From the NCBI RefSeq assembly GCF_019443445.1, contig NZ_CP080378.1, positions 2,728,001 to 2,792,000 on the forward strand: a stretch of 64,000 nucleotides of DNA. The letters are read 5' to 3'. A model generated the notes under the pieces. It searched no databases, was not told where the DNA came from, and worked only from the letters and a program-made list of their open reading frames with translations. Of this stretch, positions 45,496 through 54,872 are shown piece by piece (position 1 is the first letter of the stretch; each line of letters starts with the position of its first letter). Source of the DNA: Massilia sp. PAMC28688 (lineage in GTDB: Bacteria; Pseudomonadota; Gammaproteobacteria; Burkholderiales; Burkholderiaceae_D). Both the position numbers and the translations under genes were made by a program.

Positions 45496-46032
45496 ATGAG
45501 TGCCGCCGTCATGACTGCGCCAGAGACGCCCGTTCAGTCCGAAGGGGCTAACCGTCGGACCCGTTTGCGCCAGTACCAGGTGCAGCTGCTCGAACGCATG
45601 CAGGCGGCGCGCAACAACGCCGGCGCCCGCGTCAACCAGCTTGGCGTGATGATCGGCCAGGAGCGCTTCCTGCTCGACCTGACCCAGGTCGGCGAGATCG
45701 TGCCGGTGCCTGCCATGACGGAGGTGCCCCTGACCCAGCCCTGGTATCTCGGGCTGGCCAATGTGCGCGGCAACTTGATCAGTGTCATCGATCTGGCGCG
45801 CTATTACCAGCAGTCCGATACCGCCATCGGTTCGGACAGCCGGATCATTACGTTTGCCTCGGGCCTCGGTTTCAACTGCGGCCTGGTGGTAGCGCGCGTG
45901 TATGGCCTGCGTCACGCAGGCAGCATGGAAACTTCAGGCGACCGGCTGCGCGATGCCGACGCCAACGAATGGACGCCGCTCGACCTGGCTGCGCTCGTTA
46001 GCGACACAAGGTTTTTGCACATCGGATTTTAA
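45496..46032 (+). CDS. pilI: CheW-like adaptor PilI
   Basis: 178 residues. A CheW domain (VGEIVPVPAMTEVPLTQPW, LGLANVRGNLISVIDL) links the receptor PilJ to the kinase ChpA. An N-terminal basic/Gln helix (RLRQYQVQLLERMQAARN) precedes it. Four bp after pilH. Confidence 0.92.
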   Translation: MSAAVMTAPETPVQSEGANRRTRLRQYQVQLLERMQAARNNAGARVNQLGVMIGQERFLLDLTQVGEIVPVPAMTEVPLTQPWYLGLANVRGNLISVIDLARYYQQSDTAIGSDSRIITFASGLGFNCGLVVARVYGLRHAGSMETSGDRLRDADANEWTPLDLAALVSDTRFLHIGF

Positions 46033-46079
46033 GCCACGCTGAAGTGGCCGTATCTACACCTACGGGATTGGGAGCTGTA

Positions 46080-48449
46080 ATGGGATTTGCTTGGAAAATG
46101 GGGACGACCCCTAAGGGCGGTGACGACAACGTGGGCGTGCTGGCTGCCCCGGACACCGAATTTGGACCGGAACTGAGCGGCGAGCAGCCCTCGCCCGTCA
46201 TGGAAGAGGCAGCCGCCTCGCACGCCGAGGCCGACCCGGTCGCCGCCGGCGGCGATGCGGCGCCGGCGAGCGGCACCAGCCGCTTTGGCTTTGGCCGCGC
46301 CGCCCCGCAGGACAGCCCGGCGGCCGACGCCCCGGTCGTCGCTGACGACAGCAACGATCTGGTGCTGCCGTTCATCGGCCACCTGTCGCTGCCGCGCCAG
46401 CTGCGCATCCTGTTCTACACCTTCGGCGCCAGCGTCGTGGTGACGGTGGCCGCCCTGTGGGCCAACGCCGCCGACAGCGCCACCTCGTCCGACCAGACCC
46501 AGATTGCATCGGACGCGCTGATGCACTCGCAGCGTATCGGTAAGGCGGCGCCGAATGCGATTCAGGGTAACGCCGAAGCGTTTGCCCAGCTCGAAGAGTC
46601 GCGCAAGATGCTCAACGCCGACCTGGCCCTGTTGACCAAGGGCGGCGTGTTTGCCGGCGCCACCATTCCAAGCGCGCCGTCGAGCATGAAGAAGATGCTG
46701 GCCGAGGCGAGCACCAAGTGGAAGAGCTCGGACAATGCCGCCAACACCATTATCAGCACCAAGGCTGAACTGATCGGCTTTGAAAAGACCCTGCGCCAGC
46801 TCGATACGCTGTCGCCGGAACTGCTGGCCATGACGGAAGAATTCCTCAACCAGAAAGTGCAAAAGGGCGCCACGCCGCGCGAGCTGGCCGCCATCGGCCG
46901 CCTGACCATGCTGACCCAGCGCCTGTCGCGCAGCGCCAGTGAATTTCTGACCTCCGGTGGTATCCGCGCCGAGACCGCATTCCAGCTGGGCCTGGACACC
47001 ACCACCTTCCGTACCACCATCCAGGGCTTCCTGAACGGTAACGAGACGATGCAGCTCAGCGCCGTGCGCGACGCCGAGCAGCGCGCCTTGCTGGTTGAAA
47101 TTAACAACCGCTTCGACACTTACCACAAGCTGGTATCGGGCGTGCTGGCCAACCTGCCGAAATTTACGGCGGCAAAGGGCGCTGAACTGTCGATCTTTTA
47201 CGAGAACGAGGAAGTCAAGAAGCTGCTCACCAAGGTTCAGTCGACGTTCCGCGAACAGCAGGACTCGGCCAGTATCTGGTTCTACCTGATGGTTGCCGCC
47301 GCTGCCTTTACCGCGCTGATCGCCTTCTTCATCGGTAAGATCATGCTGCAAGACTCCCGTACCCGTGCCCGCGCTGCTGAAGTTCGCCGCCAGGAAGCAG
47401 ATGCGATGCGCCAGCTGGCGCAGGCCAAGGAAGAGGAAGCGAAAGCCACCAACGACCAGAACCAGGCCGCTATTTTGCGCCTGATGAACGAACTGCAGGA
47501 AGTGGCGGACGGTGACTTGACGGTGCACGCAACGGTGTCCGAAGACATCACCGGCGCGATCGCCGACTCGGTGAACTACACGGTGGAAGAGCTGCGCGGC
47601 CTGGTGGAGCGCGTGACCAACACGGCCGAGCAGGTGACGTCGGCATCGTCCAACGCACAGGCCATTTCCAGCGACCTGCTGGTGGCAACCGAACAGCAGT
47701 CGCGTGAAATCCAGGATGCGTCTGAGACGGTTCTGAAGATGGCCAGCGAAATTACCGATGTATCGAAGTCGGCCAACGAATCAGCAGACGTGGCACGCCA
47801 GTCGGTGGCGGCGGCGCACCAGGGTTCGACCGCGGTGGAAAACGCGATCAAGGGCATGCACGAAATTCGTGAGCAGATTCAGGAAACGTCCAAGCGCATC
47901 AAGCGCCTGGGTGAATCGTCCCAGGAGATTGGCGAGATCACCGAGCTGATTTCGGACATTACCGAGCAGACCAACGTACTGGCACTGAACGCTGCTATTC
48001 AGGCAGCATCGGCCGGTGAAGCAGGCCGCGGCTTCTCCGTGGTTGCGGAAGAGGTGCAGCGCCTGGCGGAACGTTCAGCCGGCGCGGCAAAGCAGATCGG
48101 TGCACTGGTGCGTACCATTCAGACCGACACCCACGACGCGGTGGCCGCTATGGAAAAGTCCACGCAGGGTGTGGTTGAGGGTGCAAAACTGTCTGACGCG
48201 GCAGGTGCCGCACTGTCCGACATTTCGCGCGTATCGAACCGCCTGGCGGAACTGATTCAGGGCATTTCGTTTGCAACGGAGCTGCAGGCAACGTCGGCTA
48301 ACGGCGTGGCCCACAACATTCAGCACATTCTGTCGGTTACCGAAAGCACCCAGGACGGCACGCAGCAAACCGCGAATTCGATTCGCCAGCTGTCGGTCCT
48401 GGCCCAGGAACTGAAGAACTCCGTGTCGCGATTCCGCGTAGTGGCATAA
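46080..48449 (+). CDS. pilJ: Methyl-accepting chemotaxis protein PilJ
   Basis: 789 residues. A long variable cytoplasmic N-terminal part (about 1-100), a membrane helix, a periplasmic sensor domain with a PilJ-type helical fold, a second helix (WFYLMVAAAAFTALIAFFIGKI, about 400), a HAMP-like segment and the C-terminal signalling coiled coil with the tip EITDVSKSANESAD to NVLALNAAIQAASAGEAGRGF. ATG with GGGAG upstream was preferred to an earlier GTG. Senses surface contact/pilin in related systems. Confidence 0.94.
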   Translation: MGFAWKMGTTPKGGDDNVGVLAAPDTEFGPELSGEQPSPVMEEAAASHAEADPVAAGGDAAPASGTSRFGFGRAAPQDSPAADAPVVADDSNDLVLPFIGHLSLPRQLRILFYTFGASVVVTVAALWANAADSATSSDQTQIASDALMHSQRIGKAAPNAIQGNAEAFAQLEESRKMLNADLALLTKGGVFAGATIPSAPSSMKKMLAEASTKWKSSDNAANTIISTKAELIGFEKTLRQLDTLSPELLAMTEEFLNQKVQKGATPRELAAIGRLTMLTQRLSRSASEFLTSGGIRAETAFQLGLDTTTFRTTIQGFLNGNETMQLSAVRDAEQRALLVEINNRFDTYHKLVSGVLANLPKFTAAKGAELSIFYENEEVKKLLTKVQSTFREQQDSASIWFYLMVAAAAFTALIAFFIGKIMLQDSRTRARAAEVRRQEADAMRQLAQAKEEEAKATNDQNQAAILRLMNELQEVADGDLTVHATVSEDITGAIADSVNYTVEELRGLVERVTNTAEQVTSASSNAQAISSDLLVATEQQSREIQDASETVLKMASEITDVSKSANESADVARQSVAAAHQGSTAVENAIKGMHEIREQIQETSKRIKRLGESSQEIGEITELISDITEQTNVLALNAAIQAASAGEAGRGFSVVAEEVQRLAERSAGAAKQIGALVRTIQTDTHDAVAAMEKSTQGVVEGAKLSDAAGAALSDISRVSNRLAELIQGISFATELQATSANGVAHNIQHILSVTESTQDGTQQTANSIRQLSVLAQELKNSVSRFRVVA

Positions 48450-48479
48450 GGCCAGGCCGATCATTAGCAAGGTACTTTC

Positions 48480-51400
48480 ATGACAGACTTTTCGCAAGCG
48501 CCCCAATTTGACACTGGGCCGCTCGGCTGGGTCATGGGCGAAATCCGCGAGGCGTTCGGCAAGTCCGGCGCCGCGCTGAATGATGCAACGGCCCTGACCG
48601 ACGATGCCCAGGCAGATTCACTCAAGCATGCGAAGGCATATCTGCACCAGGCCCACGGGGCCCTGCAGATGGTTGACGTCGACGGTGTCGGCGTCATGAC
48701 CGAGGTGGCCGAGCAGGCGCTGGACCGCTTCCGCGACCAGCAGCTGCCGTGCACGCGTGAGCATGCCCAGGCGGTGACGGCGCTGTACCAGGCCGTGATC
48801 GAATACCTGGAAGAGCTGCTCTCGGGCGCGCCGCAGCAGCCGGCCCGTCTGTTCCCGTATTACCGCGATGTGCAGGAAAAGCTGGCGGCCGCCCGGATTC
48901 ATCCGGCCGACCTGTTTTTTCCTGACCTGTCGCTGGTCGCCGTGCTGCCCCAGCACGCTGCGGCTGCCACCGTTCCCGACTATGCGGGCTGCCGCGCGCG
49001 CTTTGAAAAGGCGCTGCTGCCCTATCTGAAGAGTACTGATGCCGCCTCCCAGCAGGCCGCCGCCGGTGCCATGCAGGAAGCCATTGCCAGCATCGCCGCC
49101 GCGCAGAAGGAGCCTGCGGGCCGCACCTTCTGGGTTGCCATGCAGAGTTTTGCTGAACTGGTCGCGCGCGGCCAGCTGGACAGCACCCTGTACGCCAAGC
49201 AGCTTTTCGGCCAGGTCAACCTGCAGATCCGCCGCCTGTCGCAAGGCGAAGGCAGCCTGCCGGAAGCGATGATGCGCGACGCGCTGTTTTTCATCGCCGC
49301 CGCCAAGGACCCGTCGCCAACGGCCAAGGCACTGCGCCATGCCTATCGCCTGGAAGGCGTGATCCCGGCCGACTATGAAGCCAAGCGCTACGGCCGCATC
49401 GATCCGGAAGCGCTCAAGGACGCCAAGGAAGCGCTGGCCCGTGCCACCGTCACCTGGGACAAGCTTTCGGCCGAAGCCGATCCGGCCCTGGAAGCGGAAT
49501 TTGAAGAAGCGCTGGCAGTCATTTCCGCCGCCAGCCAAAAGCTGGGCGCACCGGCCCTGATCCGCCTGGCCGGTGAACTGGTCAGCGCCACCACCGGTTC
49601 GCTGGCCGTTGGCCGCACCCACCAGTTCACGCTGGAGATGGCCACCGCCATGCTGTTTGTCGAGCATGGCCTGGACCAGATCCGCCAGCTGCCCGAAGAC
49701 TTTGACGCGCACGCCGAAGTGGTGGGCCAGCGTCTGCTGGCGCTGGCCGCCGGCGACATGCCGCCGGACGCGCCGCAGTGGCAGGGCGACCTGTCGCGCC
49801 AGATCCAGCAGGAGCAGACTGTCTCGGTGCTGGCCGCGGAAATGAAAAACGGCCTGCGCCAGGTTGAAAAGGTGCTGGACGACTATTACGCCGACAGCGG
49901 CAAGCGCACCACGCTGGCCCAGATCGACCCGGTGCTGCACCAGCTGCATGGCGCCGTGGCCATCCTGGACCAGGAAGACGCCATGCGCGCCGCCCAGCAC
50001 GTGCGCGAAGCCGTACGCGCGCTGGCCGGCACCGAGGGCAACCCGGAGCAGGAAAAAGCATCGCTGCAGAACATCGCCCAGAACATTGGCGCGCTGGGCT
50101 TTTTCGTTGACATGCTGGCCAAGAATTTCGAGGCCGCCAAGGACCGCTTCACGTTCGACCGTGAAGAAGGCATGCTGCGCGAAGTCCCATTTGAAAAGCC
50201 TTCGGGCGAAACCCAGTTCGAAGCCGAACCGGTCATCCTGGAGATTGCCGAACCTGCCGTCCCGGCGCCTGCCGTGCCAGTGCCGGCAACCGAGCCGGCC
50301 GCGCCAGTGAGCGAAGCGGCAGCACCGGTGGAGGCTGCGCCTGCTGCACCGGCGCCAGCGCTGACGTCAGCACCTGCGCCGGCACCGGCCATGACTGCTC
50401 CGCCGATGCCGGTGGAAGGCGAAGTCGAAGCCGAACTGCTCGAAATCTTCATCATGGAAGCGCAGGAAGTGCTGGAGCTGGTCACCGCCACGCTGCCAAA
50501 ACTCAAGGCGCAGCCGGCAAACCAGGAAACCATCACGGTGGTGCGCCGTGCTTTCCACACCCTCAAGGGCAGTGGACGCATGGTGGGCCTGAATAACTTC
50601 GGCGAAGGCGCAGCCCTGGTCGAAAAAGTCATGAACCTGTGGCTGTCGGAAGGGCGCGAAGCCAACGCCGACCTGCTGTCCATGCTGGACTGGGCCGCGG
50701 TCGACATGACTGCATGGGTTGACGAACTGGCCGGCACCGGCAGTTCCGCCCGCAGCAGCGAAGCTCTGGTTGCGGCATGCACCCGCATGCTCGAAGGCAG
50801 CACGTTCACCATGGAAGCGGTGGCAACGCCTGCTCCCGCGGCCGAAGCGCCTGCTGCCCATGCGCCGGTCGTGGAAGCGCCGGTTGCCGAAGCAGCTGCG
50901 CCGGAATTGGCCGTGGTGGATGCCCCGGTATTCGACATTCCTGCCATCGACATGCTGCAGGCCGATGCCGATGCCGACTTCATGGTCGACGCCGCGCAGC
51001 TGCCGGTGCTGGAAGAGTCGTTCGACGCACTGCCGGTACTGGACGATCCGGCTACCGAAATCATGATGCCGGAAGACGAGGAAGAAATCGTCGCGCTGAT
51101 GCCGGCCGAAGAAGACGCAGCTGCACTGCCGGAGATGATCGATGCGATTGATCTGCCGCAGTTCGCGCCCCCCGACAGCGTGGCCGAAGTAGCTGACCCG
51201 GCGCCACAGTACGAGGCAGGCGAGGCAGCCAACGACGTGGTTGAGGCGACCTTCGACGAACCTGCCGAAGAAGTCGTGGCCCAGGACGTGGCAGGGGAAG
51301 ACCTGCCGGCCGGCCTTGAGCCGGAAGCGCCGGTGCCAGCTGATGAGCAGACGGAAAAGCCGGCCGAGGAAGCCATTTCTTCCGCGCCCGACAACGTCAT

Positions 51401-54400
51401 CGAATTCCCGGGCAGCGTGCGCGCACAGCCGCCTGTGGACGACAACATCAAGCGTATCGGTTCGCTGGAAATCCCGCTGCCGCTGTATAACATCTACCTG
51501 GCCGAGACGGACGACATCGTTCGCCTGCTGACCCAGGACTTCAGCCAGTGGCGTCACGAACCCCAGCGCCTGGTCACGGCGCGCGCCCTGAAGGCTGCCC
51601 ACACCCTGGGCGGCACCTCGGCAACGGTTGGCTTTACCGCCCTGTGTGAAATCGCCCACGCGCTGGAGATGGCGCTCGACACCCCGGCCCCGGTGCTGGA
51701 ACCTGCGGAACGCGACCTGCTGGACGAAACCGTCGAGTGCTCGCGCCAGATGCTGCAAGGTTTTGCAGCAGGCGAAATCGCCGCGCCCAATCCCGATCTG
51801 GTGGCGCGCCTGAACGCACTGCGCGACCGCCTGGTGGAGCGCGAGTCGGCTGTCTACGTGGGCGCCGAAAGCTCGGAAATTGGCGGTGGCGATGTGCCGG
51901 AAGCGCTCGATACCCTGTTTGCGGAAACGCTCGACAGCATCAGCGCCGAAGCCCAGGCCGCCGCATCGGCAGCGGAAGCATCTTTCGATCCGGCGCCGGC
52001 AGCAGAAGAATCGTTCGCTGCAGCGCCGGAGCTGGAACAGTCTCCTGTGCTGGAGCCGGTGGCAGAACAATCTGCCTTCGACACGGCGTTCGATGAGGAG
52101 CTCGACGCGCCGCTGGCGCAGGTGGCCGAAGACACCGTGCCGGACGAGTCGGATGCCGAAGCACCGCTTGTAGAAGCAGCGGAAGCACCGGCCGACGAGC
52201 TGGTGTTTGACGAGCCGGCGAACGAAGAAATCCTGCACGCAGCACCGGTGGCCGAAGACAGCGAGATCTCGATTGAAGCGGCCGATCCGGAGCTGGACGA
52301 CGGCTTTGACGATTCCCTCGACCTGGCAGCTCCGGTGGCAGAGACCATTGCGGCGCCATCGGTATTCGATTACAACGCCATCCCGACGCCGGTGGAAAGC
52401 CTGGCCGACGAAGACGACCAGCCGGAACTCGAGCCTGAACTGATTTCCGAGTCGGACGCGATGGCGGCCGAAATTGCGGCCACCAACGCCGCCGTGGCCA
52501 GCACCACCAGCGCCATTTCCGACGCCGCGGTGCAGGCAGCGGTGGCAGAAAACTTTGGCGACGACCTCGACGAAGACTTGCTGCCGGTGTTCCTGGAAGA
52601 AGCGACCGACCTGCTGCCGGAGCTGGGCGAAGGCCTGCGCAAGTGGCAGCAGAACCCGGCCGACACTCCAGTGGCCAAAGGCTTGCTGCGCATCCTGCAT
52701 ACCGTCAAGGGCAGTGCGCGGATGGCAGGCGCCATGCGCCTGGGCCAGCACACGCACGAGATCGAAACGCAGATCGAGAACATGGTCCACGCGGGTACGA
52801 CGACGCCGGCGGCGTTCGACGAACTGATGGCTAACTATGATCATGCGATCCTGCTGTTTGAACAGCTCCAGAACCCGGTCGACGTGCCAGCCCAGGCAGC
52901 GGCCGCCGCCGGCGCAGCACCTGGCGCGGCGCCGCTCAACGTGGCAGCCGACGATGCCGGCGCATCGCAGGCGCGCACCCCGCTGGTGCGGGTCCGTGCC
53001 GACATCCTGGACCGCCTGGTGAACCAGGCAGGTGAAGTCTCGATCACCCGCTCCAAGCTGGAAAACCAGGTATCGACCCTGAAGCAGTCGCTGGGCGACT
53101 TCTCGGAAAACCTGGCCCGCCTGCGGCGCCAGCTGCGCGAAGTGGAAATGCAGGCGGAATCGCAAATCTCGTCGCGCATGTCGATTTCCAGCGAACGCGA
53201 ATTCGACCCGCTCGAATTCGACCGCTTTACCCGCTTGCAGGAACTGACCCGCATGATGGCCGAAAGTGTGAACGACGTTGCGTCCTTCCACGAAAGCCTG
53301 ACCCGCACGGTCGATACCGCGACCGACGACCTGACCACCCAGTCGCGCCTGACGCGTGACCTGCAGCGCGACCTGATGCGGGTGCGGATGGTGCCGTTCT
53401 CAAGCCTGTCGGAGCGTCTGTTCAAGACCGCGCGCCAGACCGCGAAAGAACTCGACAAGCGCGTCAACCTCGACATCCGCGGTGGCGGCGTCGAGATCGA
53501 CCGCAGCGTTCTGGAGCAGATGGCGGGTCCCTTCGAGCACCTGCTGCGTAACTCCATCGTGCACGGCATCGAGTCGCGTGCCAAGCGTACCGCCAACGGC
53601 AAGGCCGATATCGGTGAACTGCTGGTGCAGGTCAGCCAGCAGGGTAACGAAGTGGTCATCCAGTTCAACGATGACGGCGCCGGTCTTGACCTCGACCGCA
53701 TCCGTGCCAAGGCCCGTGACAATGGCTTGATCAGCGCTGATGCAGTGGTCAGCGACGCCGAAGCTGCCGACCTGATTTTCGAACCAGGCTTCTCGACGGC
53801 CGATGCGCTGACCGAACTGGCCGGCCGCGGCGTGGGCATGGACATTGTCCGCTCCGAGGCTGCCGCCCTGGGTGGACGGGTCTCGATCGTGACCGAAGCA
53901 GGCAAGGGCGCGCGCTTTACCATTCACCTGCCATTGACGCTGTCGGTCACGCAGGTGGTGCTCACCACCAGCGGCACCAAGACCTACGCCGTGCCGTCGA
54001 TCCTGGTGGAGCAGGTATTGCAGGTCAAGGAGCAGCAGTTGAATGCTGCGCGCGATGCCGGCTTTATCGAGTTCCAGGGCCAGAAGGTGGCGTTGCACTT
54101 CCTGCCCAACCTGCTCGGTGATAACGATGCGCACCCGATGGTGCAGCGTTCCGGTCCGGTGCTGGTGCTCAAGCATGGCAATGATCGCCTGGCGGTGCAG
54201 GTCGATAACGTGGAAGGCAACCGCGAGGTCGTCATCAAGAACATCGGCCCGCAGCTGTCGCGCATGATCGGCATTGCCGGCGCCACGGTGCTCGGTTCGG
54301 GCGAGATCGTGCTGATCCTGAACCCGGTCGCGCTGTCGCATCATATTGACCTGCATCCGCAGCTCAAGCCTGCCGCAGCGATTGCCCATGCCGCCACCCC

Positions 54401-54800
54401 GGAACTGCGGGCACGCGACTTCGTGGTGATGGTGGTGGACGATTCGCTCACCGTGCGCAAGGTCACCCAGCGCCTGCTCGAGCGTGAAGGCTACCAGGTC
54501 ATGCTGGCCAAGGACGGTGTGGATGCCCTTGAAAAGCTGCAGGAGACGGTGCCTGACCTGATGCTGGTCGATATCGAGATGCCGCGCATGGATGGTTTCG
54601 ACTTGACGCGTAACATCCGCGGCAACGACAGCACCGCCGCGGTACCGATCATCATGATCACCTCGCGCACGGCCGACAAGCACCGCAACTATGCGCTGGA
54701 CCTGGGCGTGAATGCCTACTTCGGCAAGCCGTTCCAGGAAGACATGCTGCTGGCAGCCATCAACGGCCTGCTCAACCGCGAAATGCCGGTCACGATGTAA
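48480..54800 (+). CDS. chpA: Chemosensory hybrid kinase ChpA/PilL with multiple HPt domains
   Basis: 2106 residues. After an N-terminal HPt-like region there are three clear His-phosphotransfer sites: HTLKGSGRM (about 693), HTLGGTSAT (about 1041) and HTVKGSARM (about 1407). They are separated by long Ala/Glu/Pro-rich linkers (about 610-650, 780-990, 1150-1350). The CheA core follows: a dimerisation helix, a kinase domain with HLLRNSIVHGIE (about 1685) and GRGVGMDIVRSE, then a CheW-like domain. A C-terminal receiver has VVDDSLTVRKVTQ and phospho-Asp in LVDIEMPRMDG (about 2031). It should phosphorylate PilG and PilH to steer type IV pili. A terminator follows directly. Confidence 0.96.
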   Translation: MTDFSQAPQFDTGPLGWVMGEIREAFGKSGAALNDATALTDDAQADSLKHAKAYLHQAHGALQMVDVDGVGVMTEVAEQALDRFRDQQLPCTREHAQAVTALYQAVIEYLEELLSGAPQQPARLFPYYRDVQEKLAAARIHPADLFFPDLSLVAVLPQHAAAATVPDYAGCRARFEKALLPYLKSTDAASQQAAAGAMQEAIASIAAAQKEPAGRTFWVAMQSFAELVARGQLDSTLYAKQLFGQVNLQIRRLSQGEGSLPEAMMRDALFFIAAAKDPSPTAKALRHAYRLEGVIPADYEAKRYGRIDPEALKDAKEALARATVTWDKLSAEADPALEAEFEEALAVISAASQKLGAPALIRLAGELVSATTGSLAVGRTHQFTLEMATAMLFVEHGLDQIRQLPEDFDAHAEVVGQRLLALAAGDMPPDAPQWQGDLSRQIQQEQTVSVLAAEMKNGLRQVEKVLDDYYADSGKRTTLAQIDPVLHQLHGAVAILDQEDAMRAAQHVREAVRALAGTEGNPEQEKASLQNIAQNIGALGFFVDMLAKNFEAAKDRFTFDREEGMLREVPFEKPSGETQFEAEPVILEIAEPAVPAPAVPVPATEPAAPVSEAAAPVEAAPAAPAPALTSAPAPAPAMTAPPMPVEGEVEAELLEIFIMEAQEVLELVTATLPKLKAQPANQETITVVRRAFHTLKGSGRMVGLNNFGEGAALVEKVMNLWLSEGREANADLLSMLDWAAVDMTAWVDELAGTGSSARSSEALVAACTRMLEGSTFTMEAVATPAPAAEAPAAHAPVVEAPVAEAAAPELAVVDAPVFDIPAIDMLQADADADFMVDAAQLPVLEESFDALPVLDDPATEIMMPEDEEEIVALMPAEEDAAALPEMIDAIDLPQFAPPDSVAEVADPAPQYEAGEAANDVVEATFDEPAEEVVAQDVAGEDLPAGLEPEAPVPADEQTEKPAEEAISSAPDNVIEFPGSVRAQPPVDDNIKRIGSLEIPLPLYNIYLAETDDIVRLLTQDFSQWRHEPQRLVTARALKAAHTLGGTSATVGFTALCEIAHALEMALDTPAPVLEPAERDLLDETVECSRQMLQGFAAGEIAAPNPDLVARLNALRDRLVERESAVYVGAESSEIGGGDVPEALDTLFAETLDSISAEAQAAASAAEASFDPAPAAEESFAAAPELEQSPVLEPVAEQSAFDTAFDEELDAPLAQVAEDTVPDESDAEAPLVEAAEAPADELVFDEPANEEILHAAPVAEDSEISIEAADPELDDGFDDSLDLAAPVAETIAAPSVFDYNAIPTPVESLADEDDQPELEPELISESDAMAAEIAATNAAVASTTSAISDAAVQAAVAENFGDDLDEDLLPVFLEEATDLLPELGEGLRKWQQNPADTPVAKGLLRILHTVKGSARMAGAMRLGQHTHEIETQIENMVHAGTTTPAAFDELMANYDHAILLFEQLQNPVDVPAQAAAAAGAAPGAAPLNVAADDAGASQARTPLVRVRADILDRLVNQAGEVSITRSKLENQVSTLKQSLGDFSENLARLRRQLREVEMQAESQISSRMSISSEREFDPLEFDRFTRLQELTRMMAESVNDVASFHESLTRTVDTATDDLTTQSRLTRDLQRDLMRVRMVPFSSLSERLFKTARQTAKELDKRVNLDIRGGGVEIDRSVLEQMAGPFEHLLRNSIVHGIESRAKRTANGKADIGELLVQVSQQGNEVVIQFNDDGAGLDLDRIRAKARDNGLISADAVVSDAEAADLIFEPGFSTADALTELAGRGVGMDIVRSEAAALGGRVSIVTEAGKGARFTIHLPLTLSVTQVVLTTSGTKTYAVPSILVEQVLQVKEQQLNAARDAGFIEFQGQKVALHFLPNLLGDNDAHPMVQRSGPVLVLKHGNDRLAVQVDNVEGNREVVIKNIGPQLSRMIGIAGATVLGSGEIVLILNPVALSHHIDLHPQLKPAAAIAHAATPELRARDFVVMVVDDSLTVRKVTQRLLEREGYQVMLAKDGVDALEKLQETVPDLMLVDIEMPRMDGFDLTRNIRGNDSTAAVPIIMITSRTADKHRNYALDLGVNAYFGKPFQEDMLLAAINGLLNREMPVTM

Positions 54801-54823
54801 ATCGTTGAGACGCGCAAGCAAGA

Positions 54824-54852
54824 ACGCCCCGGTGACACGGGGCGTTTTTTTT
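54824..54852 (+). terminator. Intrinsic terminator of the Pil-Chp operon
   Basis: ACGCCCCG/CGGGGCGT stem, six-base loop GTGACA, then eight T residues, 23 bp after the chpA stop. It also separates the operon from the convergent photolyase gene. Confidence 0.92.
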
Positions 54853-54872
54853 GCTGGTGCCGGCTTGCGCGG

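Noticed and set aside
50367..53291. 974-residue minus-strand frame inside chpA
   Set aside because: Its translation is His/Arg/Val/Gly-rich and featureless, and it lies opposite recognisable HPt domains.
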